NCBI GenBank assembly: GCA_963978895.1
Contig: OZ022239.1
Location: forward strand, 33,812,042 to 33,876,041
Reading direction: 5' to 3'
Source: Erpobdella octoculata
Taxonomy: Eukaryota > Annelida > Clitellata > Hirudinida > Erpobdellidae
DNA: 64,000 bases
The notes under the pieces are model-generated. The model was not told the origin of the DNA. It ran no database searches and saw nothing but the letters and a program-made list of their open reading frames with translations. The translations under genes were made by a program, and so were the position numbers. This document shows, piece after piece, positions 31,801 to 45,649 of the stretch; positions within the stretch are counted from its first letter, which is position 1, and the number at the start of each line of letters is the position of its first letter.

Positions 31801-32025
31801 CTAGCAGTGCCCGTAGCGACTTCGCTTGCATGAAATTAGAGAATTTGAACCGTGCATCCATAGGTGTTGGCTCGGCCCGTCGACAACTTGGCCCAGCCCG
31901 TTTCAAAACAAAAATTCCTAACCCCGGGCAACGCCGGGTAACCCCGCTAGTATACATATATACATACAAACATTCATTTTTATATATATAGATGTATATA
32001 TATATAGTTCCCGCTCGCTCACCCG
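31801..32025 (+). repeat. Short copy of the 'ctagcagtgcccg' composite element
   Basis: Begins ctagcagtgcccgtagcg and is deleted internally, jumping to ccccgggcaacgccgggtaa. Full-length relatives are at 34228-35835. Confidence 0.8.
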
Positions 32026-32246
32026 CTGGTGGCAGAGCGGTAGAGCGTTTGCCTGTCGATCGTTAGGTCGACAGTTCAAAACTCGCCGGCGTCACCAGCG
32101 TAACTCCCTTAACCAACGAGTTCACTCGCATTTGCTAAAGGGGTAGGCGCCTATAAATGGCTGCCTTTGCAAGTACCCTCCCTCTCTCGCCTTGAGCAAG
32201 ACTTGTCTTGATAAGGCGTATGCTAAATATCAATAAAAAAAAATAC
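32026..32246 (+). mobile_element. tRNA-derived SINE, copy 1
   Basis: The head folds like a degenerate tRNA: gctggtg and caccagc form a 7-bp acceptor-like stem. tggcagagcggtagagcg resembles a pol III A box, and gttcaaaact a B box. A ~140-bp body and an A-rich tail (caataaaaaaaaat) follow. A related head is at 41979. It is not a functional tRNA: the T arm does not pair. Confidence 0.75.
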
Positions 32247-32820
32247 TAAATACTAATTTTTACATCTGTAGCATTCACAGTTTTTGAGTAGCAGTTACTT
32301 TAAAAACCAAGCAATCCTATTTTCCACCCCACATTTAAAGTCCTGGAAACCAAATTTGTAAAAAAGGGTGAAACACGTATATCTTTATTTTTAGAATAGA
32401 AACTAAATACTAATTTTTACTTTTGTTGCATTTACAGTTTTTGAGCAGCAGTTACTTTAAAAACCAAATAACCCAATTTTCCAACCCACATTTGAGGTCC
32501 GGGAAATCGAATTTTCAAAAAATGGTGAAACACGTATCTTTTTATTTTTCAAGAAGAATCCATATACCAAATTTCAAAATCTCCTCATTTTTGGTTTTCG
32601 AGATATACATTGTTTTAGAAAAAAGTTTGTTTTCCAGTTTCTTCCCCTCAGGAAGAAAATTTTCAAAAATCCTTTTTTAGTGGATGCTTACGCAATAAAA
32701 GTAATATAAGTTCCAAATTTCACGTTCCTAGGATGAGGCGTTTGAGCTCGGCATTGATTATCAGTCAGTCAGTCAGTCAGTCAGTCAGTTAGTCAGTCAG
32801 TCAGTCAGTTAGGAGAGTTT
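32247..32820 (+). repeat. Partial 'ctagcagtgcccg' composite element: 157-bp satellite units and TCAG tail
   Basis: About two diverged 157-bp monomers, then the conserved 3' part (cacgttcctaggatgaggcg, gagctcggcattgattatca) and (TCAG)n. The SINE is inserted at its 5' side. Confidence 0.8.
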
Positions 32821-34228
32821 GAACCGTGCATCCATAGTAGAGATCAATTTTTTAGGTCTCGGCTCGGCCCATCGACAACTTAGCCCAGCCCGTTTTAAAA
32901 ACCCAAACTCCTGGCCCGGCACAGCCCGTCTGAATTAGGCCCGGCCCATTCTTACAGGCCTAGAAGTTCTATATACTTGATGAAAAACTTCAGCCCGTCC
33001 CACCTTGACTTCAGGTTTGGCCCGGCCCAGCTGAAGGCCCTAAAATCACTAAAATATCTATATACTTGGTGGAAAACCTCGGCCCACTTTGATTTAAGGT
33101 TTGGCCTGGCCGTGTGAAGACTCTAAAATAACGGCTTGGCCCGACCGGTGATAAACTGGACTTAGCTACTTTTAACCGGCACAAAACTTCAAAATACTAA
33201 TTTTTACATTTTTAGCACTTACAGTTTTTGAGCAGCAATTATTTTGAAATCAAATAACCCTTATTTCCACCCCACATTTGAGGTCCTGGAAACCAAATTT
33301 TTTAAAAATGTTGAAACACTTATACAGTTATTTTTTGAGTAAATACTAATTACTAATTTTGACATCTGTAGCATTCACAGTTTTTGAGTAGCAGTTATTT
33401 TAAAAACCAAAGAAACCTTTTTTCCACCCCACATTTGAGGTCCTGAAAAATAAAATTTCAAAAAATGGTGAAACACATATATCCTTATTTTTAGAGTAGA
33501 AACTAAATACTAATTTTTACTTTTGTAGCATTTACAGTTGTTGAGTAGCAGTTACTTTAAAAACCAAATAACCCTATTTTCAACCCCACATTTGAGGTCC
33601 TGGAAACAAAATTTTCAAAAAATGGTAAAACACGTATATCATTATTTTTAGAGTAGAAACTAAATACTAATTTTTACTTTTGTAGCATTCACAGTTTTTG
33701 AGTAGCAGCTACTTTAAAAACCAAGTAATCCTATTGTCCACCCCACATTTAAGGTCCTGGAAACCAAATTTGTAAAAAATGGTGAAACACATATATCTTT
33801 ATTTTTAGAATAGAAACTAAATACTAATTTTTACATCTGTGGTATTTACAGTTTTTGAGTAGCAGTTACTTTAAAAAACAAATTATCCTATTTTCCACCC
33901 CACATTTGAAGTCCTGGACACCAAATTTTCAAAAAATGCTAAAACATGTATCTTTTTATTTTTCAAGAAGAATCCATATATACCAAATTTCAAAATCTCC
34001 TCATTTTTGGTTTTCGAGATATACATTGTTTTAGAAAAAAAGTTTGTTTTCGAGTTTCTTCCCCTCAGGAGCAAAATTTTTAAAAATCCTTTATTTGTGG
34101 ATGCTTACGCAATAAAAGTAATATAAGTTCCAAATTTCACGTTCCTAGGATAAGGCGTTTGAGCTCGGCGTTGATTATCAGTCAGTCAGTCAGTCAGTCA
34201 GTCAGGACATGTTCTTTTATATATATAC
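32821..34228 (+). repeat. 'ctagcagtgcccg' composite element, copy lacking its 5' end
   Basis: Contains a CGGCCC-rich section (32865-33150) and then 157-bp monomers. The spacing of aaactaaatacta is 157 bp between 33500, 33657 and 33814. The common 3' part, (TCAG)n and gacatgttcttttatatata follow. Confidence 0.85.
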
Positions 34229-35835
34229 TAGCAGTGCCCGTAGCGGCTTCGCTCGCATGAAATTAGAGAGTTTGAACCGTGCATCCATAGTAGAGATCAT
34301 TTTTTTAGGTCTCGGCTCGGCCCGTCGACAAATTAGCCCAGCCCGTTTTAAAAACCCAAACTCCTGGCCCGGCACAGCCCGTCTGAATTAGGCCCGGCCC
34401 ATTTTTACAGGCCTAGAAGTTCTATATACTTGATGAAAAACTTCGGCCCATCCCACCTTGACCTCAGGTTTGGCCCGGCCAAACTGAAGACCCTAAAATC
34501 ACTAAAATATCTATATACTTGGTGAAAAGCCTCGGCCCGTCCCACTTTGATTTAAGGTTTGGCCTGGCCCGTGTGAAGACTCTAAAATAACGGCTTGGCC
34601 CGGCCAATGATAAACTGGACTTAGCTACTTTTAACCGGCACAAAACTTCAAAATACTAATTTTTACATTTGTAGCACTTACACTTTGTGAGTAGCAGTTA
34701 TTTTGAAATCAAATAACCCTTATTTCCACCCCACATTTGAGGTCCTGGAAACCAAATTTTCAAAAAATGCTAAAACACGTATTTCATTATTTTTGGAGTA
34801 GAAACTGAATACTAATTTTTACTTCTGTAGCATTAAAAGTTTTTGAGTAGCAGCTACTTTAAAAACCAAATAACCCAAAAAATGATGAAACACGTATATC
34901 TTTTTTTTTTGAGTGGATACTAAGTATTAAATTTTACATCTGTGGCAATTACAGTTGTTGAGTAGCAATTACTTTAAAAACCAAATAACCCTATTTTCCA
35001 CCCAACATTTGAAGTCCTGGAAACCAAATTTTCAAAAAATTGTGAAACCCGTATATTATTATTTTTAGAGTAGAAACTAAATTCTAATTTTTAATTTTGT
35101 AACATTAACAGTTTTTGAGTAGAAGCTACTTTAAAAACCAAATAACCCAATTTTCCAACCCACATTTGAGGTCCGGGAAACCAAATTTGTAAAAAATGTT
35201 GAAACACGTATATCTTTATTTTTAGAAAAGAAACTAAATAATAATTTTTACATCTGTGGTATTTACTGTTTTTGAGTAGCAGTTACTATAGAAGACAATT
35301 AGCCCTATTTTCCACCCCACATTTGAAGTCCTGGAAACCAAATTTTCAAAATTGCTAAAACACGTATTTCATTATTTTTGGAGTAGAAACTAAATACTAA
35401 TTTTTACTCCTGTAGCATTAACAGTTTTTGAGTAGAAGCTACTTTAAAAACCAAATAACCCAATTTTCCAACCCACATTTGAGGTCCGGGAAACCGAATT
35501 TTCAAAAAATGGTGAAACACGTATCTTTTTATTTTTTAAAAAGAATCTATATACCAAATTTCAAAATCTCCTCATTTTTGGTTTTCGAGATATACATTGT
35601 TTTAGAAAAAAGTTTGTTTTCCAGTTTTTTCCCCTCAGGAGCAAAATTTTCAAAAATCCTTTCTTAGCGGATGTTTACGCTATAAAAGTAATATAAGTTC
35701 CAAATTTCACGTTCCTAGGATGAGGCGTTTGAGCTCGGCGTTGATTATCAGTCAGTCATCTGTCAGTCAGTCAGTCAGTCAGTCAGTCAGTCAGTCAGTC
35801 AGTCAGTCAGTCAGTCAGGACATGTTCTTTTATAT
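34229..35835 (+). repeat. 'ctagcagtgcccg' composite element, full-length copy
   Basis: Starts ctagcagtgcccgtagcggc, has the CGGCCC-rich section (34310-34610), about five 157-bp monomers (34640-35560), the 3' part with gagctcggcgttgattatca, a (TCAG)n tract at 35748-35818 and gacatgttcttttatatata. It is bounded by TA-rich sequence. No protein-coding capacity is evident. It is probably a nonautonomous mobile element of unknown class with TA-rich target preference. Confidence 0.85.
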
Positions 35836-36626
<791 letters not shown>

Positions 36627-36661
36627 TACATACGCACATACATACGCACATACATATATAT

Positions 36662-37463
36662 ATAGTTCCCGCTTGCTCACCCGAACTCCGCCTTGCTTTT
36701 GCAAGCCAGTCCCAAGCCTGGAGAAAGGAGGAGGGAAAAGTTAAAAGGATCAAATTATGATCCACGACTGGTAGTACTTAGGTGCTTCTGACACAGCCGT
36801 TTCAGTCTTAAAACACTTGATGTAAAGGACTATAAACTATTATAAAAAAAAAAAAAAATCGCTCACCCGCTCTGTATGTATGTAAGAATCAACTAAGTAC
36901 TTCCTCCTTTCTCCAGGCTTGGTACTGGCTCGCAATTAGCGAGTCGGAGTTATCTCGTAAATCTTTTTTCTTTTTTTTTCATTATCGTTTATAGTCCTTT
37001 ACACCAAGTGTTTTAAGACTGAATTGGCTGTATGTAGGAAGCACATAAGTACTTCCTGTCGTGGATCAAAGTTTGATCCTTCTAACTGTCACTCCTCCTT
37101 TATCCAGGCTTGGGACTGGCTCGCAATTAGCGAGGCGGAGTAATCGAGTAAATCTTTTTTTTATAATAGTTTATAGTCCTTTACACCAAGTGTTTTAAGA
37201 CTGAAACTTTGATCCTTTTAACTGTCACTCCTCCTTTATCTAGGCTTGGGACTGGCTCGCAATTAGCGAGGCGGAGTAATCGAGTAAATCTTTTTTTTAT
37301 AATAGTTTATAGTCCTTTACACCAAGTGTTTTAAGACTGACACGGCTGTGTCAGAAGCACCTAAGTACTTCCATAATTTGATCCTTTTAACTTTTCCCTC
37401 CTCCTTTTTCCAGGCTTGGGTCTGGTTTGCAAAAGCAAGGCGGAGTTGGCAAGTAATTTGTTT
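36662..37463 (+). repeat. ~150-180-bp repeat family 'ttataatagtttatagtcc', one inverted and several direct copies
   Basis: Direct copies start at about 36977, 37160 and 37298, plus a partial one near 36890. An inverted copy lies at 36680-36850. Each runs from ttataatagtttatagtcct through caccaagtgttttaagactg to aggcttgggactggctcgca. Another copy is at 38957-39135. Confidence 0.88.
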
Positions 37464-37498
37464 CTTTTTCCCAATGCTTTTATCTACTCGTCGTCTCT

Positions 37499-37886
37499 GT
37501 TTGTTTCTCTGTCTGTTTGTTTCTCTGTCTGTTTGTTTCTCTGTCTGTTTGTTTCTCTGTCTGTTTGTTTCTCTGTCTGTTTGTTTCTCTGTCTGTTTGT
37601 TTCTCTGTCTGTTTGTTTCTCTGTCTGTTTGTTTCTCTGTCTGTTTGTTTCTCTGTCTGTTTGTTTCTCTGTCTGTTTGTTTCTCTGTCTGTTTATTTCT
37701 CTGTCTGTTTGTTTCTCTGTCTGTTTGTTTCTCTGTCTGTTTGTTTCTCTGTCTGTTTGTTTCTCTGTCTGTTTGTTTCTCTGTCTGTTTGTTTCTCTGT
37801 CTGTTTGTTTCTCTGTCTGTTTGTTTCTCTGTCTGTTTGTTTCTCTGTCTGTTTGTTTCTCTGTCTGTTTGTTTCTCTGTCTGTTT
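37499..37886 (+). repeat. 16-bp minisatellite (ctgtctgtttgtttct)
   Basis: About 24 near-perfect tandem units. Open frames on both strands are repeat artefacts. Confidence 0.97.
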
Positions 37887-38311
37887 CAAATCTTGCAATC
37901 AATTTTTGAGTCATTCCCAATGTTTTTATCTACTCGTCGTCTCTGTTTGTTTCTCTGTCTGTCTGTTTGTTTCTCTGTCTGTTTTAAATCTTGCAATCAA
38001 TTTTTGAGTCACTTCCTGATGATAGATTTTTTTTCAAATTTTGCATACATGCTCAAAATAGAAGACAATGCAATATTCAATTATTAGTTTTACAATAAGT
38101 CAATTAATTTAGTTAATAAGCAGTTTGTTTATTTAACAGTCTACAAGAAACCGCAAATTGAATAAAATTTGTCTCATGGGAAGCTAGCTAAGTTGTATAT
38201 TTAACATGGTGTGGTACTTTGGAAGTTTGCCAAGGTTTGCGACTTTAATATAAAATAAAAGAGTAATATAAGAAAAAATTGATTGCAAAATTTGTGTTTT
38301 AATTACATATA

Positions 38312-38928
38312 ACTAGCAGTGCCCGTAGCGGCTTCGCTCGCATGAAATTAGAAAGTTTGAACCGTGCATCCATAGTAGAGATCATTTTTTTAGGTCTCGG
38401 CTCGGCCCGTCGACAAATTAGCGCAGCCCGTTTTAAAAACCCAAACTCCTGGCCCGGCACAGCCCGTCTGAATTAGGCCCGGCCCATTTTTACAGGCCTA
38501 GAAGTTCTATATACTTGATGAAAAACTTCGGCCCGTCCCACCTTGACCTCAGGTTTGGCCCGGCCAAACTGAAGACCCTAAAATCACTAAAATATCTATA
38601 TACTTGGTGAAAAACCTCGGCCCGTCCCACTTTGATTTAAGGTTTGGCCTGGCCCGTGTGAATATACTCTAAAATAACGGCTTGGCCCGGCCGATGATAA
38701 ACTGGACTTAGCTACTTTTAACCGGCACAAAACTTCAAAATACTAATTTTTACATTTGTAGCACTTACAGGTTGTGAGTAGTAGTTATTTTGAAATCAAA
38801 TAACCCTTATTTCCACCCCACATTTGAGGTCCTGGAAACCAAATTTTCAAAAAATGTTAAAACACGTATTTCATTATTTTTGGAGTAGAAACTAAATACT
38901 AATTTTTACTTCTGTAGCATTAACAGGT
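38312..38928 (+). mobile_element. Nested, 3'-truncated 'ctagcagtgcccg' composite element
   Basis: Starts ctagcagtgcccgtagcggc, includes the CGGCCC-rich section and just over one 157-bp monomer, then returns to the host repeat at gttttaaaaattcg. Confidence 0.8.
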
Positions 38929-38956
38929 TTTAAAAATTCGTTTTTAATTTACTTGT

Positions 38957-39135
38957 TTTATAATAGTTTATAGTCCTTTACACCAGGTGTTTTAAGACTC
39001 TAATGGCTGTATGTAGGAAGCCCTTAAGTACTTCCTGTCGTGGATCAGAATTTGATCCTTTTTACTTTTCCCTCCTCCTTTCTCCAGGCTTGGGACTGGC
39101 TCGCAATTAGCGAGGCGAAGTTGGCGAGTAAATCT
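38957..39135 (+). repeat. 'ttataatagtttatagtcc' repeat, further copy
   Basis: Same order of blocks as at 36977-37157, ending aggcgaagttggcgagtaaa. Confidence 0.85.
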
Positions 39136-40114
39136 ATGTAGCCAAACTTTATCTGCGTTTTAGATAAAACTACCGATGGTGTCTAAAAAAAACTCTCTAA
39201 TACGTGTATATTTGTTGCCATGTCTTTCTAAGTTAATTGTGAATGGTTTTTTGCTAATAGATTCTTTCAAATAGAATTAAATTTGAGTTTGCTATGGTAA
39301 AAAAAAATAAGAGCACGCGCCATCTGTCATAATAAAGAAAATCTTAGTTTTAAAACATTGATCTACATAATTGCAATCAATCACTAAAAAGATATTTTTT
39401 ATTGAATTGAACTTTAGATGAAATTTCCAAAAGGCAAACTCTATAAGTTGGTTTACATGTTTTGCAGCGGTATTTCTTAGCTGATTTTCAAGAATCTAGA
39501 AAACATTAATAACATTTGTAACATGTGTTGGTGAGTGCTTCCCCCAAACAAAGTGAAGCTCTGATAGGGTACCTACATGTCAAAAATGACTATTGAATGA
39601 CTTTCGTACCGTAATTTTCCTCAAAATATGCTACAACCGTGGGCGTCTGGGCGGTGAAAGTTGCATATCTTTCTCCAGAATTTTTTTAAAAGTATAAGTA
39701 GGTACTTTTATAAAAATAGCCAATGGCCGGTTTTTGAGGTTCGGGTTGTTAAGGATACCTAACCTCTAACCAGTCTAACCTACCTAGTTGAAATGTCGCA
39801 ATCAGTAGACTTTTTCCTGAGGTTACTTTTACTTTTCTGACGTGTTTTGCTGCTATAATCAGAAATCAGGGTCAAATGTTTCAGTTTCTGTGAACTCTTA
39901 GGTCAAAGTGTGATATGATAGCTTTCGGCTTTGTTTTCAAATCATGAGTGAAAGCAGGGTAGCTGGGTGCTGGGAATTATGAGCTATTATAATTATATTT
40001 TTATAAATCAGCTGATCACGTGAATGGACCACAACCAGAATTAACTTTTAAACATTTTCATGAAAACAAAAAAACAACATCTTCAAATCATAGTTGATCT
40101 GCGAATTTATTCTT
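39136..40114. other. Upstream region of the DOK/IRS-like gene
   Basis: Less repetitive sequence without a recognised exon. The promoter and 5' UTR of the plus-strand gene starting at 40115 are expected here. Confidence 0.4.
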
Positions 40115-43100
40115 ATGGAGTTGAACGTCTCAACCGAGGGTCAGTCAACGTCTGTAATATTTGAGGTATGAGTTTTTTATATGCGTGTTGAAATATAATT
40201 GGTAATCTGTCGGAGAGTCGTATCGTTTATCAGTTTATTAATGAGATTGGTAAGTGGTAAGTAGTAGTAGTATAGTATAATAAGTATAGTATAGTATATA
40301 TGTCATAAGTATAGGAATTTGTAATCTGCAATCTAATCTAATTAATCTCTTACTTACTAACTGCGGTTTGTAGCTTAGGCTGCATTTGCATGTGAATGTG
40401 CTTGGTCCATTTAGATTTTGTTTTATTTTGGTCTGGCTGTAAATTTGAAATTTTTATTTTCAAGACCTGGCTGTACACATATAGAGAAGATAGAGAAAGT
40501 AGTTCAAAGAAGTTACTAAACACATGGAAGAAGAAATATTTCATTTTACTGAAAGACAGCAGCAATCCAGAAATCAAAATTTATTCAAAAAAGCCCACAA
40601 AATTAAAAGAAAAAGCAGAAAGTTTGTTGTTCTTCTCAATCTGTTTCAATAGCAATTTAACTAGGTTATTGATATTGCATATAAGATAAGATATAAGACA
40701 AAACTTTTTTTTTAATAAAGACACCTGACAAAAATGTTTTAACTTGAGACTTTCAACTACTTATAATTTCTATTCTGACAATAGTTGCTGGGGCTATAAA
40801 CCTAAAATATCTTTTTTTTTAAATACAGCTCTAGTTTCCATAACTGACATTGCTTTGAAAAGCATGTAGCAGAGAATTTATTTGTCAAATAAAAAAAACT
40901 TTTAGAATTTCATGATCTAATTTTTAATAAATAATAACAAGTTGTTTTTATTCAATTTGTTATAAATATTGATTGGTTCAAACTGGTTGTTATAAATATT
41001 GATTGCTTATGGCTATTATTTTTTTTTATATTTCTTTTTTTCTAATTCAAAAGGATATTTGATAGAAAAAGGATATCAAGTTTCTCAAAAATCTGCATGG
41101 AAAGGGAAGTCATTCATCTGTCAGCTGACATTAAAGAATATAGAACTGTATCTGTCTCTTGCTGAGCAACACCTTTGCGATTTCTTGCTTTTCTTTCTGA
41201 GAACTTTATCCACTATAAGGCCAGATTCGCAATGTGCGTTTTATTGAGTTTCTCTCGTTCTATTTTTATCTTGAAACTTTATTTGATTGTTTTGTTACAA
41301 ATGTTTATTAATTGGGTGTAATTATTTTATAGATATTGAATTTGGACATCTGTTTTCTTCCATTTCTTCTGAGTATTGTTGATTAAACAATTTTAATTGC
41401 TTTTATTTTTAAACTAATACTTAAAGATATTAACGATGGTTGTAATAATTGTGTGCTGAAAATAAAATATCGCAGTGATTTTATTTTAAGATCAGCTTTT
41501 TAATGAAAGCTCTCTTCGAAGTAACTTTATAAGAGCTTTATCTCAGAAAAATGGGGCTATCTTGTAATCTTATCTCTTTTTAATTTTTTCAACTCCAATG
41601 GTTGTTTTTTTAATTAATTTTCGGTGTTTTTTCTTTCGGATTCTTCAAGATGGCATCGACTTCGTTGTTCGTCCGGAGAAATCAAAAGATACGCAGAGAT
41701 TGGGTTTTTCCAGTTCTGTGTGTCTTCTTCACATTTCAAAATGGGGCGTGACACTTTCCTTACAGGTTTGTCATGCTTTTTAATTATAATGTTTTTTTTT
41801 CAGCTGAATACATCTCATGGTTATTTTATTTTTATGTTTACTCTATAACTAATAATTACAAATAATCGTTTATATCCATGTATTCTATATTGCTGGTATG
41901 CAATTCTGATTTAAGCAAGTACTGATAATTACAATGTTCTTTATCTTATGATTGGTCATTAGTGATCATTACAAGAGCACTGGTGGCAGAGTGTAAAAAG
42001 TTTGCATGCAGACCAAAAGGTCAGCAGTTTGATTTTCCCCGGGTCACCACTCACCAGGGGCTTGCTTGAAAGCACTCATTTTATTTATAGGCTGTCATTG
42101 GTAGTTTCAGTGTGGTTGCTTCCATGCCTGCTATTTGCTCTTAGAAATTAACCTAAGATGTCTTTTAAACTGCTCTATAATAATAATAATGATAACAATA
42201 ATAATAATAATTTTATTCGAAAGTTATATTTTTCCTATAAGCTTGTTTTTTATAAAAATAAAATTTATGAAAATTAGTCAAGATAACCTAAACAAACTTG
42301 CAGCTGTCAAGGAATGTTGTGGGCCAATGGCCGCTCAGGTGCATACGTACTTACGAGTGCACGGGTCAAGGACGTTTCGTGTTCACCGTGGGTCAGTTAT
42401 CTCCTACCGGGTATGCTCAACTGGCGCTCAAGACGAGACTGGGACAAGATGGTGTCATTTTTAATGCCATGGAGAGATCAGTGGAGGAAGCTTTAAGAGA
42501 AGATAGTTTAAATTCTTTGAAGCTTTTTATTCATTTCATATTTTTAATCTTTCCACTTTTTGGTTTATTGAAAGTTTAAGCTTCTGTATTTTTTTTACTT
42601 TTAAAACTGCTTCATGTTTTTGAGATTATCTGGCACTTGTTTTTGATTGGTTCACACTGTTCACAGGCCTTTTCAAACTATGACAACACTAGCAAATCAA
42701 AAGCCATGTTACAAAAGAAATATCTTTCTGATGAGCTCATTGGTTTAAGCCATTTGATAGAAATATCTGTCGACCAATCATTTGATCAGCATCTCAAGAA
42801 ACTTGCTAGGGACATTTATGACCATCTAAAGACTTACATCAGAGGTTGTTTGGGATTGGCTAAAGTAATTTAATTCATGAACATTCCAAATAGTCTTTGT
42901 TGGTATTGGTTGAAGTATTTCATAAATGGGATTTCATCGGTTTAGGTTGTTATAATTTTGACTGGTGAAAAATCGATGCGGACATATTTAAAAATAAAAT
43001 TTATTATTATAAAACGTAAAATCTTCTAGGCACCAAAACAGTGTTTTTTCTTTCACACTTTTTCTTGTTATATGGTAGACATAGAACAATAAATTAACAA

Positions 43101-45054
43101 ATTAATTGTTTTTGTTTAAGCTTATAAAATATTTGCAAGAAATTGAAGTCTTATGAAATGTTCATCTACATTTAATATCATTTAGATGACAGGTACACCA
43201 GCACAGAGAGACTGAATGAGACCAGGTTAACCTCTCATTTCTAATTTATACAAATCTTCTTTTATGTTGCCGAGCTTGGATTTCTTGTTTCGGGTATTAG
43301 CAGAAAATATGAAAGAGCAATTTGTTTTATATTTTTTATTTAAAATAAATTAACATCAAAATGTAAAATCTACAAATTTAATTAAAAAAACTAATGTTGT
43401 TAAAAATAGAGTCTTGAGCTTAAAATTATTGTCAACATTGCAGACAAAACTACCAGGAGTTGTCCTCATCAACACCTACCCCCTTGCCTTTAACTACGCC
43501 CCTCATCCAATCATCAGGTAGAAGCAAACTGCCGATACCTTCCCAGACGTCTGATTGTGTTTTTTCCTCGAGGAGCCTGGAAAAAGAAGAGGGACCTGGA
43601 AGCAGCTCGAATACCGCGAGATACCAAGCGACGACGGATGCCGGGGGAGTTTTTGAAAAAGAAGATGGTCAGGAGGAAATTTGCAGCGACATCAGACTTC
43701 CCGGAATGTCGAACATCAAATCGAGCGGATGGAGTACGAGCGGGGTTTCGAGTCCGAAGACCTTGACCTTGAACAAATCAGAATTTGGTGACGTGGAAGG
43801 AAATGATGAAGTTGACTGCGCTGACAAGAAGTCTTATGCTTGTGGCCAAATATCGAAGCCTTTAGTTGAAAAACCTGAACATTACTTGAACATGGATCGT
43901 AAAAACAGTTGTTCTTCAAATGGAAAAGGTTTGTGTTGTTGGCTTTTATGAAGGTAATTTTGTAGTTTTAATTCTTTTTCTAAATCATTTATGGATGTGT
44001 TTTTATGGAGGTGGGACCAAGACATTTAAATTTTAAGATAAGTTATAATATTTCAATGGTTTTTTTATTATAGCTCATAATGTTACATTATATTGCAAAT
44101 ATTTTATAATAATTTACATTTTTAATTTTTTTTTTAATAAATTAAGATACCAACAACAGCTCTGGTGTTACCACAACAACTGTTTGCAATTCTTACTTGG
44201 TGCCTAGTCCATCAGTAATCAACATAAGCTCTACTTCTGGATCAGAGTATCTCATTCCAGGCTCATCACCGCGTCCACAACGGCCAAAGAAAAATGTTGA
44301 AAATCAAGAATATAAGAACGACACACCTTTTAATGATTCCACCGTTGCGGATCCAGGAAGCTCCGCTAGTGATAGAAAAGCGGAATCGAGTTCCAGTGGA
44401 GTTGGCGACAAGATGCCCCCAAAGTGTAAACCACCACTTTTGAAGAAGGGGTGTTATGTACATGCAGACATCAAGGAAAAGAAAAATAAGCACGTCAGCT
44501 TGGCCGATAATTACCTTATCGTTTCCGGCACGGAGAGGAAAGGTACCAGTGAGGGGAAATCTTCCGTTCCAGAAAAAGAGCCTGCCAAGAATGAGGATAA
44601 ATCAAAAATGACAGAAGCAGCATCCCATTACGAGCTTGCCAAGGATAGCATCCGCAGCATCTATCACGCCTTCGGGAATCCTCGGACGATCGGCTCTGAA
44701 CCCAAATTGTACGATCCGAATCTCGACAAAGTCATTTCCATAGGTGACGAAGCTTACTTAGGTCTTGACAGTGAGCTGCTTTCAACTTTGCAGAGCCAGG
44801 CTGATGCAAATATTGTGACATCTAATGATTCCAAGTTAAAGAAAAAGCCTAAGCTAAAAATTCCTACCTCTAAGCTGTCTCTAATGATAAAGAATGCCAG
44901 CAAAGACTGTCCGGAAACTGGATCTTCCACATCGAAAACTGGATCTTCTGCACCGTCTCGGTTTGAAATGTCTCAGAACTTCATCAAAGGGATAAAGCCA
45001 AACTCCGAGACTGTAGTTTATACGAAATTCATGAAAGAAGATGGAAAGACCTAA
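40115..45054 (+). CDS. DOK/IRS-family adaptor: PH + PTB domains and Tyr-rich tail
   Basis: Exons 40115-40165 (ATG), 40465-40621, 41054-41233 and 41650-41765 join in phase. They are followed by 42304 to about 42505, about 42667-42865, about 43457-43928 and 44147-45054 (stop). The two junctions around 42505-42667 and 42865-43457 are not settled. Exons 2-3 give a PH-like domain (LLNTWKKKYFILLKDSSNP; later KGKSFICQLTL). Exons 4-5 give an IRS-type PTB domain: YGIDFVVRPEKSKDTQRLG, then GQWPLRCIRTYECTGQGRF, VFTVGQLSPTGYAQLAL and DGVIFNAMERSVEEALRE. The Ser-rich tail carries candidate phosphotyrosine motifs (EHYLNMD, a YxxM; SEYLIPG; EAYLGLD; VYTKFM). Proteins of this family bind activated receptor tyrosine kinases at the membrane and recruit SH2 proteins. 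DOK versus IRS is undecided. AATAAA occurs near 45575. Confidence 0.82.
41979..42170 (+). mobile_element. tRNA-derived SINE, diverged copy 2
   Basis: actggtggcagagtg..gtcaccactcacca corresponds to the head of the SINE at 32026. The body is only loosely similar (tttataggctg). It lies in intron 4 of the DOK/IRS-like gene. The 3' end is uncertain. Confidence 0.55.
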
Positions 45055-45600
45055 TTAGTAACCTCCACGCAAGTGCCTATTCCTTTGTTCTGGAGATTGA
45101 ATCGAACTGATCAGGAAAGTTTGGAAGAAAGAATAATTTTGTTTCAGGAATATATTTTTATACTACATTTTAATTATTTATTAGTTCCTATACTTGTTTT
45201 TATTATGTATACATACATAGCCTTGGTTTTTGTTTTTTCAATATTTTACTCAGGAGATGTTGATGTAAATCTCACTTGTGGAAGTGGTTTGCATTACGCA
45301 GATATTTGTTATATGCATATTTGTGTGGAATGTGTTGTATGTATCCAGATATTTGTTATATGCATATTTGTGTGGAATGTGTTGTATGTATCCAGATATT
45401 TGTGTGTGGTACAAATGGTATTTGTTTATGAATAATTACAATGTTGTTTTATTGTTTTTAGAACTTTGTTTTTGAATGTGATTTTGTTGTATTTTAAAAG
45501 TTACTTTCTTGTATCTTTACATATTTTTTCTGACCATTTTTCAATTAGTATTATAAACATTATATTAATTGCATGAATAAAATAACTTATTATATTTAAA
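45055..45600 (+). other. 3' UTR of the DOK/IRS-like gene with 47-bp tandem duplication
   Basis: The stretch tatttgttatatgcatattt..gtatgtatccaga occurs twice in tandem (about 45303-45398). AATAAAATAA at about 45575 is a likely polyadenylation signal. Confidence 0.65.
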
Positions 45601-45649
45601 TACTTGTATCAGTATTATTTAGAGCAGAATTTGAGCTTGCTGTGAATTT

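Larger units (their letters stand above)
37464..38960 (-). repeat. Dispersed repeat family 'acaagtaaa', inverted copy with expanded 16-bp array and nested insertion
   Basis: Reading on the minus strand, the head is at 38929-38960, the body at 37990-38310 and the 3' end at 37464-37500. Inside it, the GACAGAGAAACA region has expanded to about 24 copies of ctgtctgtttgtttct (37499-37886). A 'ctagcagtgcccg' composite copy is inserted at about 38312-38928, splitting the head from the body. Confidence 0.8.

Noticed and set aside
32026..32100. Possible functional tRNA gene
   Set aside because: The acceptor stem pairs, but the T arm does not and the anticodon arm has an 8-nt loop. The body and A-tail show a SINE.
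37317..38087. Long frames on both strands repeating [10 protein letters not shown] or [10 protein letters not shown]
   Set aside because: Translations of the 16-bp minisatellite. No codon bias or flanking exons.
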